NCBI RefSeq assembly: GCF_004827385.1
Contig: NZ_SRXN01000003.1
Span: 248,001-312,000 of the forward strand
Source: Ensifer sp. MPMI2T
Lineage (GTDB): Bacteria > Pseudomonadota > Alphaproteobacteria > Rhizobiales > Rhizobiaceae
DNA length: 64,000 nt
Direction of reading: 5' to 3'
In this document: piece by piece, positions 1 through 8,364 of the stretch
Layout: each line of letters opens with the position of its first letter
How positions within the stretch are numbered: the first letter of the stretch is position 1
Made by a program: the position numbers and the translations under genes
The notes under the pieces: model-generated
What the model saw: only the letters and a program-made list of their open reading frames with translations
The model's database searches: none
Told to the model about the DNA's origin: nothing

Positions 1-426
1 GGTGACGATGTAGGTGAAATAGCGGTCTATGCCCAACTCGCGATTCAGCAAGCCATCGATCAGTCGCTGGTAGGCGTCGACGTCCGGTGTCATGATTTTC
101 AGAATATAGTCGACGCCTCCGCCGACCGACCAGCAGGCGACGATTTCGGGGATCGAGGCGACCACGCGTTCGAAGCGTTCGAAATCGGTCTGGCGGTGGT
201 TGCCGAGCGTGATCTCGGTGAGAACGCTCGTGACTGGAGTGACTCGGCGCATGGCAAGCCGTGCGTGATAACCCGTCACGATGCCGGCCTTTTCCAGTTT
301 CCTCAGTCTGAGCCAGCAAGGTGTCGGCGACAGCCCCGCCTTCTCGGCGAGCGCCAGCTTGGTGATTCTTCCATCCTTCTGGATCGCTTCCAGGATGCGC
401 AAATCAATGGCGTCAAGCTTGATCAT
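1..426 (-). CDS. Lrp/AsnC family transcriptional regulator (3' end outside window)
   Basis: The reading frame starts with ATG at 426 and runs 142 codons to the window edge without a stop, so the C-terminus is missing. The N-terminus (MIKLDAIDLRILEAIQKDG) and the following winged HTH with a TPCWLRLRKLE segment are typical of Lrp/AsnC proteins. The later part (residues ~70-140) resembles the start of a RAM ligand-binding domain. Its ATG overlaps the stop of the upstream GntR gene by 4 bases (ATGA), so it is probably the last gene of the leftward transporter operon. Lrp-type regulators (DoeX/AsnC) accompany many ectoine catabolic clusters, which fits this position; the ligand is inferred only. 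Confidence 0.9.
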   Translation of the reverse strand, partial: MIKLDAIDLRILEAIQKDGRITKLALAEKAGLSPTPCWLRLRKLEKAGIVTGYHARLAMRRVTPVTSVLTEITLGNHRQTDFERFERVVASIPEIVACWSVGGGVDYILKIMTPDVDAYQRLIDGLLNRELGIDRYFTYIVT

Positions 427-1154
427 GCCTTGGAACGCTCTTCGGACAGTTCCGACTTGTCGGCATAGGCCATCATGCGATGGAAGCTCATCGAAATGTG
501 GGCCCGGCGAATGTATCCGATCGCCTCCCAGTCGCCGATTTCGGCGGCCGACAGGACGGCCTGCATCTCGCTGCGAAAGGCCGAGAATTCTTCCGCCAAT
601 CCGAGCTTCGGCATCATTTTCAAGACGACGCGAACGACCTGATAGTAAAGCCGCTCGCTGATCTCCCGCAGCGGCAGGTTTCCTGTGAACGCCCTGATTT
701 CGGTAAAGAATGCCATGTTCAGGTGCAGGAATGCCTTTTGCGTGGGATTTTTCATCTCCTCGTCGCAGCGGGCGATCAGCGCCCTGATCCGTTCCAGGTC
801 CTCGGCGCTGCGCGGGATCGGCGAAAGCTTGCCGACCAAAAGCGCAAGTTCCATGCGCAAATGATAGATCTGCACCAGCTCGCTGATATCGGGGTCGGTC
901 ACGATGGTCCCGACGCCATGCACCGATTCCACCAGCCCCTCTGACTCCAGCCTTGCCAGCACACGCCTTACGGGCGTGCGGCTGGTGGAAAATTCCTTCG
1001 CTAACTCTTCCTCGGACAGGCGGCTGCTCGGCGCGTACTCGAGCATGCAGATGCGGTCCCTGAGAGTATGGTATATCCGGTCGAACCTCTCCCTGACCGA
1101 TACCGGCTGAAAGGATGCGCTGGTTTCGACATTGTCGGGCAATTCAGGGTGCAA
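423..1154 (-). CDS. GntR family regulator, FadR/FCD subfamily
   Basis: The product has an N-terminal winged HTH (about residues 18-85, including LAKEFSTSRTPVRRVLARLE) and an all-helical FCD-like effector domain (about 90-230), the FadR-type layout. I chose the TTG at 1154 because GCAGGA lies five bases upstream and because an upstream start would run into the ATPase gene, which ends at 1157. The start remains uncertain. It lies between the ATPase gene and the AsnC-type gene on the same strand. It is a likely local regulator of the divergent catabolic operon, where a near-identical decamer pair sits between 4310 and 4404. Confidence 0.88.
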   Translation of the reverse strand: MHPELPDNVETSASFQPVSVRERFDRIYHTLRDRICMLEYAPSSRLSEEELAKEFSTSRTPVRRVLARLESEGLVESVHGVGTIVTDPDISELVQIYHLRMELALLVGKLSPIPRSAEDLERIRALIARCDEEMKNPTQKAFLHLNMAFFTEIRAFTGNLPLREISERLYYQVVRVVLKMMPKLGLAEEFSAFRSEMQAVLSAAEIGDWEAIGYIRRAHISMSFHRMMAYADKSELSEERSKA

Positions 1155-1156
1155 GG

Positions 1157-1936
1157 CTATCCTGCTTCCAAGACAGCATTCAGAAACTGTCTTGTCCTTT
1201 CGTTCTTGGGGTTTCCAAAGATTTCCGCAGGGGAGCCCTGCTCGCAAATCTTACCTTGATAGAAGAAGCACACCCTGTCCGAAAACTCCTTGGCGAAACC
1301 CATCTGGTGGGTGACCATGAGCATGGTCAGGTCGTGTTCGCGACCGATCTTTCTTATAACCTGCAGAACTTCGCCTACAAGTTCCGGGTCGAGCGCCGAC
1401 GTTACTTCGTCGAACAGCATGATCTTCGGCCGCATTGCAAGCGCCCGTGCGATTGCCACACGCTGCTGCTGACCGCCCGACAGCTGCGAGGGGTAGTGAT
1501 CCTTCTTGGCGGACAGGCCGACCATGTTGAGGAGCTCCGCCGCCCGTTCCTCAGCCTCCGAGCGCTTCATTCCGAGAACGGTTATCGGCGCTTCAATGCA
1601 GTTTCCCATCGCGGTCATGTGCGGGAACAGGTTGAAGGACTGGAATACCATACCGATTTTCGCGCGGATCCGGCGTATGTGCTTGGTGGTCGCGGGCACA
1701 AGCTTGCCGTTCTGCAGCATATGCGTCATGGGCTCCCCATCGACCCAGAGGACACCATCATTGATGGCCTCCAGCGTCATGAGCATGCGCAGCACGGTCG
1801 TCTTGCCGGAGCCCGAGGGGCCGATGATCGACACCTTCTCGCCACGGCCGATATCGAGGTTGAGACTGTCGAGAACGGTGAGCGCGCCGTAGCGTTTTGA
1901 AACGTTCTCGAAACGAACCATTGGCATGTCGTTCAT
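1157..1936 (-). CDS. ehuA: Polar amino acid/ectoine-type ABC transporter ATP-binding protein (EhuA-like)
   Basis: 259 residues, normal for HisP/GlnQ-type ATPases. Walker A (GPSGSGKTT) is at residues 39-47, and the ABC signature (LSGGQQQR) and Walker B (LFDEVTSALD) follow. It energises import by the two adjacent permeases (1940-3315) and the binding protein at 3379. It is preceded by GGAG and follows the permease gene by three bases. The ehu assignment comes from the EhuB-like binding protein and the neighbouring ectoine-degradation genes. On sequence alone it could be any PAAT-family ATPase. Confidence 0.9.
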   Translation of the reverse strand: MNDMPMVRFENVSKRYGALTVLDSLNLDIGRGEKVSIIGPSGSGKTTVLRMLMTLEAINDGVLWVDGEPMTHMLQNGKLVPATTKHIRRIRAKIGMVFQSFNLFPHMTAMGNCIEAPITVLGMKRSEAEERAAELLNMVGLSAKKDHYPSQLSGGQQQRVAIARALAMRPKIMLFDEVTSALDPELVGEVLQVIRKIGREHDLTMLMVTHQMGFAKEFSDRVCFFYQGKICEQGSPAEIFGNPKNERTRQFLNAVLEAG

Positions 1937-1939
1937 CTT

Positions 1940-2587
1940 TTATCTCCGCTGCAACCAGGATTCGAGCATCCGGATGATGCCCGCTGAAACGAGACTCATA
2001 ACCAGGAAGAACACCCCGACGAGCGTGACGGGCTCGGTATAGCGGAAGGTCTCAGATCCGATGTTCTTTGCGGTCTGCATGAGCTCGAGGACCGCAATGG
2101 CCGAGAGCAAGGGCGTCTCCTTGAATAGCGCGATCAGATAGTTTCCGAGCGCAGGAACGACGGGAGGCAGAGCCTGAGGCAGGATTATATCCTTGAAAGT
2201 GTTCCACGGGGACAGATTGAGAGCGATCGATGCCTCCCATTGCCCCCTCGGAACGTTCTCGAATCCGGCCCGGTAAACCTCGGAGCAATAGGCGGCGTAG
2301 TGAATGCCTATTGCTGCCACGCCCGCCGTAAACGCATCCAACACGATGCCTGCCTTGGGCAAGACGAAGTACAGGAAGAATATCTGGATGAGCAGGGGCG
2401 TCGACCGGATGAGTTCCACCAGGATCGTGACCACGACGCCGGCGGACGGGAATGCCAGCCTGATGGAAGCGAGCACAAGCCCGACTGTCGCGGCTATGAT
2501 GAAACCGAGAGCGGTCGCTTCGACCGTCATGATCGCCGCCCGAGCAAGGACCGGCAGAATCTCGAACGTGAATGTCCAATCCCACAT
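1940..2587 (-). CDS. ehuD: ABC transporter permease, EhuD-like
   Basis: 215 residues with several hydrophobic segments and the His/Glu/Gln permease pattern (first helix with an AATVGLVLASIRLA-like stretch, then the EAA-type cytoplasmic loop YRAGFENVPRGQWEAS). It forms the membrane channel with the second permease. Its ATG overlaps the stop of that gene (TGATG at 2585-2589), indicating translational coupling. Which of the two permeases corresponds to EhuC and which to EhuD is assigned by order and is not certain. Confidence 0.88.
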   Translation of the reverse strand: MWDWTFTFEILPVLARAAIMTVEATALGFIIAATVGLVLASIRLAFPSAGVVVTILVELIRSTPLLIQIFFLYFVLPKAGIVLDAFTAGVAAIGIHYAAYCSEVYRAGFENVPRGQWEASIALNLSPWNTFKDIILPQALPPVVPALGNYLIALFKETPLLSAIAVLELMQTAKNIGSETFRYTEPVTLVGVFFLVMSLVSAGIIRMLESWLQRR

Positions 2588-3315
2588 CAGGCGACCCTTC
2601 CGCGTGTCAGTCCCCTCGACGCACGCTGCTCAAGCAGGCGCATGGCAATGGTGACGGTTAGAGAAATGGCCAGATACATCAGCAGCACGAGGGTAAACAC
2701 GGGTACCGTCTTCAGCGTTGACTGATTCATTTGCTGGGCCTTGAAGGTAAGGTCCGCCAGCGTAATCAGGGAAACGAGCGAGGTAGACTTCACCAGTTCG
2801 ATAAAGAGGTTGCCCCAGGGAGGAATCATGGCAGTAAAGGCTTGAGGCAGGATGATCCGGCGCAGCATTTGTGCCTTCGACATATTGAGCGCAATCGCAG
2901 CCTCCCACTGTCCGCGCGCCACGGAAATGATGGCACCGCGGACCACCTCCGCCCCATAGGCTCCGATGTTCAGGCCGAGCGCCAGAACCGCCACCACGAA
3001 GGCGTCGAGGAAGACGCCGAACTGCGGCAGGACGAAATAGAGCCAGAAGAGCTGCACCAACGCGGAAGTCCCGCGGAAGATTTCAATGTAGGTGGTCGAA
3101 AGCCACCTTATCGGCAGAGGGCCGTAGAGCTTTGCGAGCGCCGCTGTCAGCGCCATGAACACGGCGAGTACGGCTCCCAGAAGCGTTATCTCCACCGTCA
3201 GCACGGCGCCTTCGAGCAAACCCGGCATGAAGAGCCGGTAATCAGGGTTGGCCGAAAGCAGGGCAATCAGCAGCAACGTTGCCACGAGCATCGCGGCGAG
3301 CATGCGAATCCACAT
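2587..3315 (-). CDS. ehuC: ABC transporter permease, EhuC-like
   Basis: 242 residues, a hydrophobic N-terminus and about five membrane segments. The EAA loop (AEVVRGAIISVARGQWEAA) marks it as a HisM/HisQ-type permease of the polar amino acid uptake class. An AGGGA ribosome site sits seven bases before the ATG at 3315. It lies 63 bases downstream of the binding-protein gene and overlaps the next permease gene. It presumably pairs with that permease as the heterodimeric channel for the compound bound by the 3379-4242 product. Confidence 0.88.
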   Translation of the reverse strand: MWIRMLAAMLVATLLLIALLSANPDYRLFMPGLLEGAVLTVEITLLGAVLAVFMALTAALAKLYGPLPIRWLSTTYIEIFRGTSALVQLFWLYFVLPQFGVFLDAFVVAVLALGLNIGAYGAEVVRGAIISVARGQWEAAIALNMSKAQMLRRIILPQAFTAMIPPWGNLFIELVKSTSLVSLITLADLTFKAQQMNQSTLKTVPVFTLVLLMYLAISLTVTIAMRLLEQRASRGLTRGRVA

Positions 3316-3378
3316 CTGGGTCCCTCATGAACGCAGGGATTGGAAGTGCGGCGCTTTCGCGCCGCAGGCCAGAAGACG

Positions 3379-4242
3379 TTACTCGCCTGCGCAAAGCTGC
3401 GCGGTCGTCTTGTTGGGCAGATAGCCCTTGCCAAAGCCCAGCGGTTCGACGAGGGCGATGTGTTCCGGGGTGCCCAGGAAGGCGGCGAGTTCCTTGTTGA
3501 AGGCCTCAACGAGATCCGTGTCTTCCTTGCGGAAGCCGAAGCCGCCGTGACCCTTGACCGACTTTCCGGCAACTTCGCCGAAGGGTTCGGTCGACTCCAC
3601 GCCTTCCGCCTTCTTGGCCATGTCGGCGATCGAAAGCGCGGTCAGCGCTGCCGCATCCGCGCGGCCGGCCTGAACAGCGGCGACGAGGCTGGACTGATCT
3701 GGAAGGGAGACGACTTGGTCGGCGGAGACGCCCGCATCCTTGGCGTAGCCACTTTCCACAGCACCCGCCATCACGGCGAGCTTCAGGTCCTTGTTGGACG
3801 CGAAGGTGGAATAGTCTTTGACGGCCTTGGGGTTGCCCTTCGCAACCAGCATGGCCTGCCCGATGCCATAAGAGGGCTCGGAGAAGGCGATCTCGGCGCA
3901 GCGCTTGGGATTGATGAACATGCCCGCCGCGATGATGTCGAAACGGCCTGCCTTCAGGCCGGGGATGAGCGAACCGAATTCGGTGAGCACGCCGTCCACT
4001 TCGGCAATGCCCATTTTCTTGAGTACGGCCTTGGCGACTTCCGGGGCCTCTCCCGTGAGCTTTCCGTCCGGAGTGGCGAATCCGAAGGGCGCCTCATTGG
4101 CAAACCCGATGCGGATATAGCCGGCAGCCTTTGCTTTCTCCAGAGTCGTTTCTGCATGGGCGAAGCCGGAGAAGGATACGGCGGCGATGGTGAGGGCTGC
4201 TGCCCTGAGTGCATTCCTGCGGGAAATGAGAGTTTTGAACAT
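3379..4242 (-). CDS. ehuB: Ectoine/hydroxyectoine-type periplasmic binding protein (EhuB-like)
   Basis: 287 residues with an N-terminal export signal (two arginines at residues 9-10, then a hydrophobic stretch, cleavage near AHA-ET). The mature part follows the EhuB pattern: ANEAPFGF near the start, a GLKAGRFD segment, and then an MFxxPxRC motif before FSEP that I associate with ectoine binders rather than general amino acid binders. It is the first gene of the leftward operon, with AGGGGA before the ATG. It should deliver the substrate to the 1157-3315 transporter. True specificity may differ from ectoine (see findings). Confidence 0.88.
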   Translation of the reverse strand: MFKTLISRRNALRAAALTIAAVSFSGFAHAETTLEKAKAAGYIRIGFANEAPFGFATPDGKLTGEAPEVAKAVLKKMGIAEVDGVLTEFGSLIPGLKAGRFDIIAAGMFINPKRCAEIAFSEPSYGIGQAMLVAKGNPKAVKDYSTFASNKDLKLAVMAGAVESGYAKDAGVSADQVVSLPDQSSLVAAVQAGRADAAALTALSIADMAKKAEGVESTEPFGEVAGKSVKGHGGFGFRKEDTDLVEAFNKELAAFLGTPEHIALVEPLGFGKGYLPNKTTAQLCAGE

Positions 4243-4309
4243 GGGTTCCCCTTTTATTTGAAGATGGTATTCGCCTCGGACGGCATGAGTGCCTCACGAG
4301 AGAGTAGAA

Positions 4310-4404
4310 GTATACATCTGATGCCTGTTTTGGCAAGATGGCCTGCAAATATCTCAAATATGCGGAGACCCTGTTGCGTGCCACGCAAAATGATGTACAC
4401 ATCT
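4310..4404. promoter_or_regulatory. Divergent promoter region with a repeated decamer (candidate operator)
   Basis: The 190-base gap between the leftward transporter operon and the rightward catabolic operon contains GTATACATCT (4310-4319) and GTACACATCT (4395-4404), identical except at one base and in the same orientation, 85 bases apart. Each site overlaps an alternating purine-pyrimidine core. The spacing is eight helical turns, compatible with looping by a dimeric regulator. The GntR or AsnC-type protein encoded downstream of the transporter is the obvious candidate to bind. No binding evidence exists in the sequence beyond repetition and position. Confidence 0.4.
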
Positions 4405-4432
4405 AAGGGTCATACACGGTGGAGGAGATGTC

Positions 4433-5614
4433 GTGAGCAGGCCGGCTGTTTTTACCGCGGCGGAATATTCCCGCCGGATCCGTGACGTGAAGAAGCGCAT
4501 GGAGCGGGCGGGCTTCGACCTCATTGTTTGTCAGGATCCTGCGAACATGGGTTGGCTCACCGGCTACGACGGCTGGTCGTTCTATGTTCCGCAATGCGTC
4601 CTTGTGCACGTGGACGAGGAACTGCCGATCTGGTTCGGCCGGGCGCAGGATGAGAAGAGCGCCCTTTTGACGACCGGCTTGCCGGCGAGCAACGTCGTGC
4701 CGTTTTCGGAGTACCTGGTACAGAACCCGGAAGGTCACCCCTTCGACGAGCTTGCCGAGCTGGTGCGCGCCCGTGGCTGGGGGAAGGCGCGCATCGGCGT
4801 GGAGATGGACGCGCACTACTACACGGCGCGGTGCCACGCTCATCTCGTCAAAGGGCTTCCGGACGCCACCTTTTCCAACAACGGCGACCTGGTCAATTGG
4901 GCGCGCCTGATCAAATTCGAGCCCGAACTTGCCTTGATGCGTGAGGCCGGCGTCATTTGCTCACATGCGATGGAGCGGGCCATCGCGAAGATGAGCCCCG
5001 GGGTCCCGCAGAATGAAGTCATTGCCGAGCTCTATCGCGCCCAGATCATGGGCGTGGGTGGGCTCGGCGGCGACTATGCCGCCATCTGCCCGCTGATGCC
5101 CGTCGGCGAAGGCACTGCCACGCCGCATCTGACCTGGACCGAGGATCCTCTGCCGCAGTCCGGCCTCGCGATCCTTGAAATCGCCGGGGTCAGGCGGCGT
5201 TACCATGCGGCGCTTACCCGCACGGTGCATTTTGGCCGGCCGCCGCAGAGCTACGTCGATATCGCCAAGGCCATTGTCGACGGTGTAGATGCCGGCCTCG
5301 AAAAGGCGCGTTCCGGCAACACCGCCGAGGAGGTCGAGGCGGCATGGCAGGCGGTTCTGCGTAGCCGCGGACTGAAGAAGGAAAGCCGCGTCGGCTATCC
5401 GATCGGCCTCGCCTATCCGCCGGACTGGGGCGAGCGCACGGTCAGTCTCCGGCCGGGCGACCGGACCGAGTTACAGCCAGGCATGTGCTTTCACATGATG
5501 GCGGGTGTCTGGCTAGGCGATTTCGGCCTGGCGATATCCGAGTCCTTCGTCGTCACGGACAAGGGCGGGGAGAAGCTTTGTGCGTCGCCCCGGGAGCTGA
5601 TCGTCGTCGAATAG
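4433..5614 (+). CDS. M24-family creatinase/ectoine-hydrolase-like protein A (DoeA paralogue)
   Basis: 393 residues with a GTG start, chosen because GGAGGA lies six bases upstream; the nearby ATG at 4428 is in another frame. It is strikingly similar along its length to the DoeA copy at 13792 (shared WLTGYDGWSFYV, an IWFGR-QD segment, and GYPIGL-YPPDWGERT near the C-terminus). In the pita-bread domain the usual metal ligands are absent (EIAG and AALTRT where metallopeptidases have Asp), as in creatinase and ectoine hydrolase. It probably hydrolyses a cyclic or amidine C-N bond in the cytoplasm. The substrate is unknown. It is first in the divergent operon. Confidence 0.85.
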   Translation: MSRPAVFTAAEYSRRIRDVKKRMERAGFDLIVCQDPANMGWLTGYDGWSFYVPQCVLVHVDEELPIWFGRAQDEKSALLTTGLPASNVVPFSEYLVQNPEGHPFDELAELVRARGWGKARIGVEMDAHYYTARCHAHLVKGLPDATFSNNGDLVNWARLIKFEPELALMREAGVICSHAMERAIAKMSPGVPQNEVIAELYRAQIMGVGGLGGDYAAICPLMPVGEGTATPHLTWTEDPLPQSGLAILEIAGVRRRYHAALTRTVHFGRPPQSYVDIAKAIVDGVDAGLEKARSGNTAEEVEAAWQAVLRSRGLKKESRVGYPIGLAYPPDWGERTVSLRPGDRTELQPGMCFHMMAGVWLGDFGLAISESFVVTDKGGEKLCASPRELIVVE

Positions 5615-5673
5615 ACGCTCATCGACATCCATTCGAAGCGCCGCCGACCGAGGCGGAAGACAAGAGAGAGACC

Positions 5674-6822
5674 ATGGACGGTAATCCCTTTACCGATGAC
5701 GAGATCGCGCGCCGTCTTGATGCTGTGAGATCAGGGCTCGTCGATCGCGGACTCGACGGGGCGGTTTTCGCATCGCCGGAAAACATCTTCTATCTGACGG
5801 GTCTCGATCACTGGGGCTATTTTGCTCCTCACCTTCTCATCGTTCCGCTCCGGGGCGTACCCACCCTCGTCACCCGGGCGATGGAGCGGGTGACGATCGA
5901 AAACCATGTCCGCGCGGCCGAGTTCCACGGCCACAGCGACAGCGAAACCGCGGCCGATCTTGCGTCGCGCCTTCTCAACGATCAGGGTCTTGCCGGAAAG
6001 CGGCTCGGGCTCGAGCAATGGACGTCCGGACTGAGCCATGGGCTTGCGCGGCGGCTGGAGTCGCTGGTGACCGCGGAGTGGAGCGATGTCTCCAACCTGG
6101 TGGATCACCTGAGATTGGTAAAGAGTGCGGAGGAGCAGGTCCTCATGCGGCGGGCGGCCGCGGTCACCGACGCGGCGGCCAGCGCCGCCTTCGAGGCGAT
6201 CGCCGACGGTGCACGGGAGCGCGACGTTGCTGCGGAGTGCATCGCCGCGATGACCCGTGCTGGAGGTCATGTGCCGGGCTTTGGTCCCTTCATCCGTCCG
6301 GCGTCCCGGCTTGGCGAGGAGCACACGACATGGGGATCCGGAAACTACCGCCAGGGGGAGCCGGTCTTCATCGAGCTTTCCGGGTGCATCTCGCGCTATC
6401 ACGCGCCGCTCGGGCGCCTGATCCGGCTTGGAGGCATCAGCGACGCCGATGCGCGCATGGCGGAAGTGACGGCGGCGGCCTTTGATGCCGTCGTCGGGGC
6501 GCTCAGGCCCGGCGCGCGCGCCCGTGATGTCTACGCCGCCTGGCAGGCTGTCGTCGATGAGGCGGGCCTTTCCCATTACCGCCGCCATCACTGCGGCTAC
6601 TGCGTGGGCGTCGGTCAGCCTCCGTCGTGGACCGGTGGCAACACGGTGACCGGTCTTAGGCACGATTCCGATCTCGAGATCCGCACGGGGATGAGCTTCC
6701 ACCTCCTTTCCTGGCTTATGGGGACCGGCAAAGGGGACGATTTCGTCTCGAACACTGTGTTGCTGACGGAGACCGGACCCGAGCTGCTGACGCGCACGCC
6801 GCTCGGCCCGATCGTTCGATAG
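5674..6822 (+). CDS. M24-family creatinase-like hydrolase B
   Basis: 382 residues from the ATG at 5674 (GAGAGA just upstream). It has the two-domain creatinase/prolidase layout: an N-terminal domain to about residue 130 and a pita-bread domain to the end. It is more distant from DoeA than protein A: GLDHWGYFAPH replaces the GYDGWSFYV motif, and GYCVGVGQPPSW replaces the PPDWGE motif. Metal-binding Asp residues are again missing (FIELSG, YHAPLGR). It lies 59 bases after protein A and 9 before soxB, so it is surely cotranscribed. It might form a hetero-complex with protein A or act on a second intermediate. Confidence 0.82.
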   Translation: MDGNPFTDDEIARRLDAVRSGLVDRGLDGAVFASPENIFYLTGLDHWGYFAPHLLIVPLRGVPTLVTRAMERVTIENHVRAAEFHGHSDSETAADLASRLLNDQGLAGKRLGLEQWTSGLSHGLARRLESLVTAEWSDVSNLVDHLRLVKSAEEQVLMRRAAAVTDAAASAAFEAIADGARERDVAAECIAAMTRAGGHVPGFGPFIRPASRLGEEHTTWGSGNYRQGEPVFIELSGCISRYHAPLGRLIRLGGISDADARMAEVTAAAFDAVVGALRPGARARDVYAAWQAVVDEAGLSHYRRHHCGYCVGVGQPPSWTGGNTVTGLRHDSDLEIRTGMSFHLLSWLMGTGKGDDFVSNTVLLTETGPELLTRTPLGPIVR

Positions 6823-6831
6823 GACCTTGTC

Positions 6832-8088
6832 ATGAGCCGTTATTCGGTCTTCTCGCTGCTGCGCCACGCAGCCACAGGCAACCGGGGATGGCAACGCGCC
6901 TGGCGCGTCGCCAGTCCAAAGGCCTCCTATGACGTCGTCATCATCGGCGGCGGCGGACACGGCCTCGCAACCGCCTTCTATCTCGCCGAGAACCACGGCA
7001 TCCGCAACGTGGCGGTGCTGGAGAAGGGCTATATCGGCGGCGGCAATGTGGGCCGGAATACCACGGTCATCCGGTCGAACTACCTGCTGGACGGCAATAC
7101 CCAGTTCTACGAGTTCTCCATGAAGCTCTGGGAGGGGATGTCGGCCGCCCTGAACTTCAACGTCATGTTCTCCCAGCGCGGCCAGCTCGTGACGGCACAC
7201 TCGGCGGACCAGCTCGATACGTTCAGTCACCGCGCCAACATCATGCGCTCGAACGGCATCGATGCGGAGATTCTCGACCGGGACGCCGTGCGCAAGCTCG
7301 CGCCCTATCTCGACTTCTCCGACACAGCGCGTTTTCCGATCCAAGGCGCGATCTTCCAGGGGCGAGCCGGAACGGCCCGCCACGACGCGGTCGCATGGGG
7401 CTATGCACGCGCAGCGAGCGGCCACGGTGTCGACATCATCGAAGGCTGCGAGGTGACCGACTTTCTCCGGCAGGGTGATCGGATCGTCGGCGTTGAAACC
7501 ACCCGTGGCCGTATCGGTGCAGGCCGGGTCGGTCTCGCGGTGGCCGGCCATACGTCCGTCCTTGCCCAGAAGGCCGGACTGGAACTCCCGATCGAGAGCC
7601 ATCTGCTCCAGGCCTTCGTGACGGAACCGGTCAAGCCGTTGGTCGACCACGTCGTAGCCTACGGGGCGGATCACTTCTATCTCAGCCAGTCGGACAAGGG
7701 CGGCCTCGTCTTTGGCGGCAACCTCGACGGCTACAATTCCTACTCCCAGCGCGGCAACACCGGCGTGCTGCGCGAGGTCTGCGAAGCAGCGATTGCGCTG
7801 ATGCCGAACATTTCGCGCCTACGCCTGCTGCGCCATTGGGGCGGCATCATGGATATGACGCCGGACGCAAGCCCGATCATCTCGCTGACGCCCGTCGATG
7901 GCCTCTATCTGAATGGCGGCTGGTGCTACGGCGGGTTCAAGGCGACGCCGGCATCCGGCTGGTGCTTCGCCGAGATGCTGGCGACCGCCGAGACGCCGGC
8001 GCTTATCCGCGGCTACGGGCTGGGGCGCTTCCGCAGCGGGCACATGATCGACGAAGCGGGTGCCGGCCCCTTCGCCTGGCTTCAATAG
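6832..8088 (+). CDS. soxB: Sarcosine oxidase beta subunit
   Basis: 418 residues. An N-terminal extension (RHAATGNRGWQRAWR) typical of heterotetrameric SoxB precedes the FAD-binding glycine-rich stretch (DVVIIGGGGHG at residues 34-44). GGGNVGRNTT follows, and a conserved TARHDAVAWGYARA segment lies mid-protein. SoxB carries the flavin at which sarcosine or a related secondary N-methyl amine is oxidised, and works with SoxA, SoxD and SoxG. The gene is 9 bases from the M24 gene and 9 bases from soxD. The exact amine substrate cannot be read from the sequence. Confidence 0.93.
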   Translation: MSRYSVFSLLRHAATGNRGWQRAWRVASPKASYDVVIIGGGGHGLATAFYLAENHGIRNVAVLEKGYIGGGNVGRNTTVIRSNYLLDGNTQFYEFSMKLWEGMSAALNFNVMFSQRGQLVTAHSADQLDTFSHRANIMRSNGIDAEILDRDAVRKLAPYLDFSDTARFPIQGAIFQGRAGTARHDAVAWGYARAASGHGVDIIEGCEVTDFLRQGDRIVGVETTRGRIGAGRVGLAVAGHTSVLAQKAGLELPIESHLLQAFVTEPVKPLVDHVVAYGADHFYLSQSDKGGLVFGGNLDGYNSYSQRGNTGVLREVCEAAIALMPNISRLRLLRHWGGIMDMTPDASPIISLTPVDGLYLNGGWCYGGFKATPASGWCFAEMLATAETPALIRGYGLGRFRSGHMIDEAGAGPFAWLQ

Positions 8089-8097
8089 GAGAGCGAG

Positions 8098-8364
8098 ATG
8101 CTTCGTATCGACTGCCCCTGCTGCGGCGTGCGTGACCACAGTGAATTCCGTTACGGCGGTGATGCCACAGTCGAGCGGCCCGCGCACGACAATCCGGATC
8201 TCGATTCCTGGTACCGCTATGTCTACGTGCGGCCCAATCCCAAGGGGCTGCATCGGGAATATTGGCAGCACGTTCTCGGCTGCCGCCAATGGCTCGTCGT
8301 CGAGCGCGACACGGTCACGCACTCGATCCATTCGGTCAGTTTTTCAAGAAGGCAACGGGCATGA
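8098..8364 (+). CDS. soxD: Sarcosine oxidase delta subunit
   Basis: 88 residues beginning MLRIDCPCCG, with the Cys6/Cys8/Cys9 cluster, His14 and later a HVLGCRQW segment that together make the zinc site of SoxD. YVRPNPKGLHREYWQH is the family hallmark. It is a structural subunit of the heterotetramer. GAGAGCGAG precedes the ATG, and the stop overlaps the soxA start by four bases (ATGA), the usual soxBDAG order. Confidence 0.93.
   Translation: MLRIDCPCCGVRDHSEFRYGGDATVERPAHDNPDLDSWYRYVYVRPNPKGLHREYWQHVLGCRQWLVVERDTVTHSIHSVSFSRRQRA

Noticed and set aside
4433..5614. Possible true creatinase assignment for M24 protein A
   Set aside because: It has the metal-free M24 layout and lies near sarcosine oxidase, but it is much closer to the DoeA copy at 13792 than to creatinase, and no urea-handling genes are nearby.
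5731..7674. Long open frame (647 codons) on the minus strand across the M24-B and soxB genes
   Set aside because: It is the antisense shadow of high-GC codon use in two well-supported genes; its translation shows no domain and it spans their boundary.
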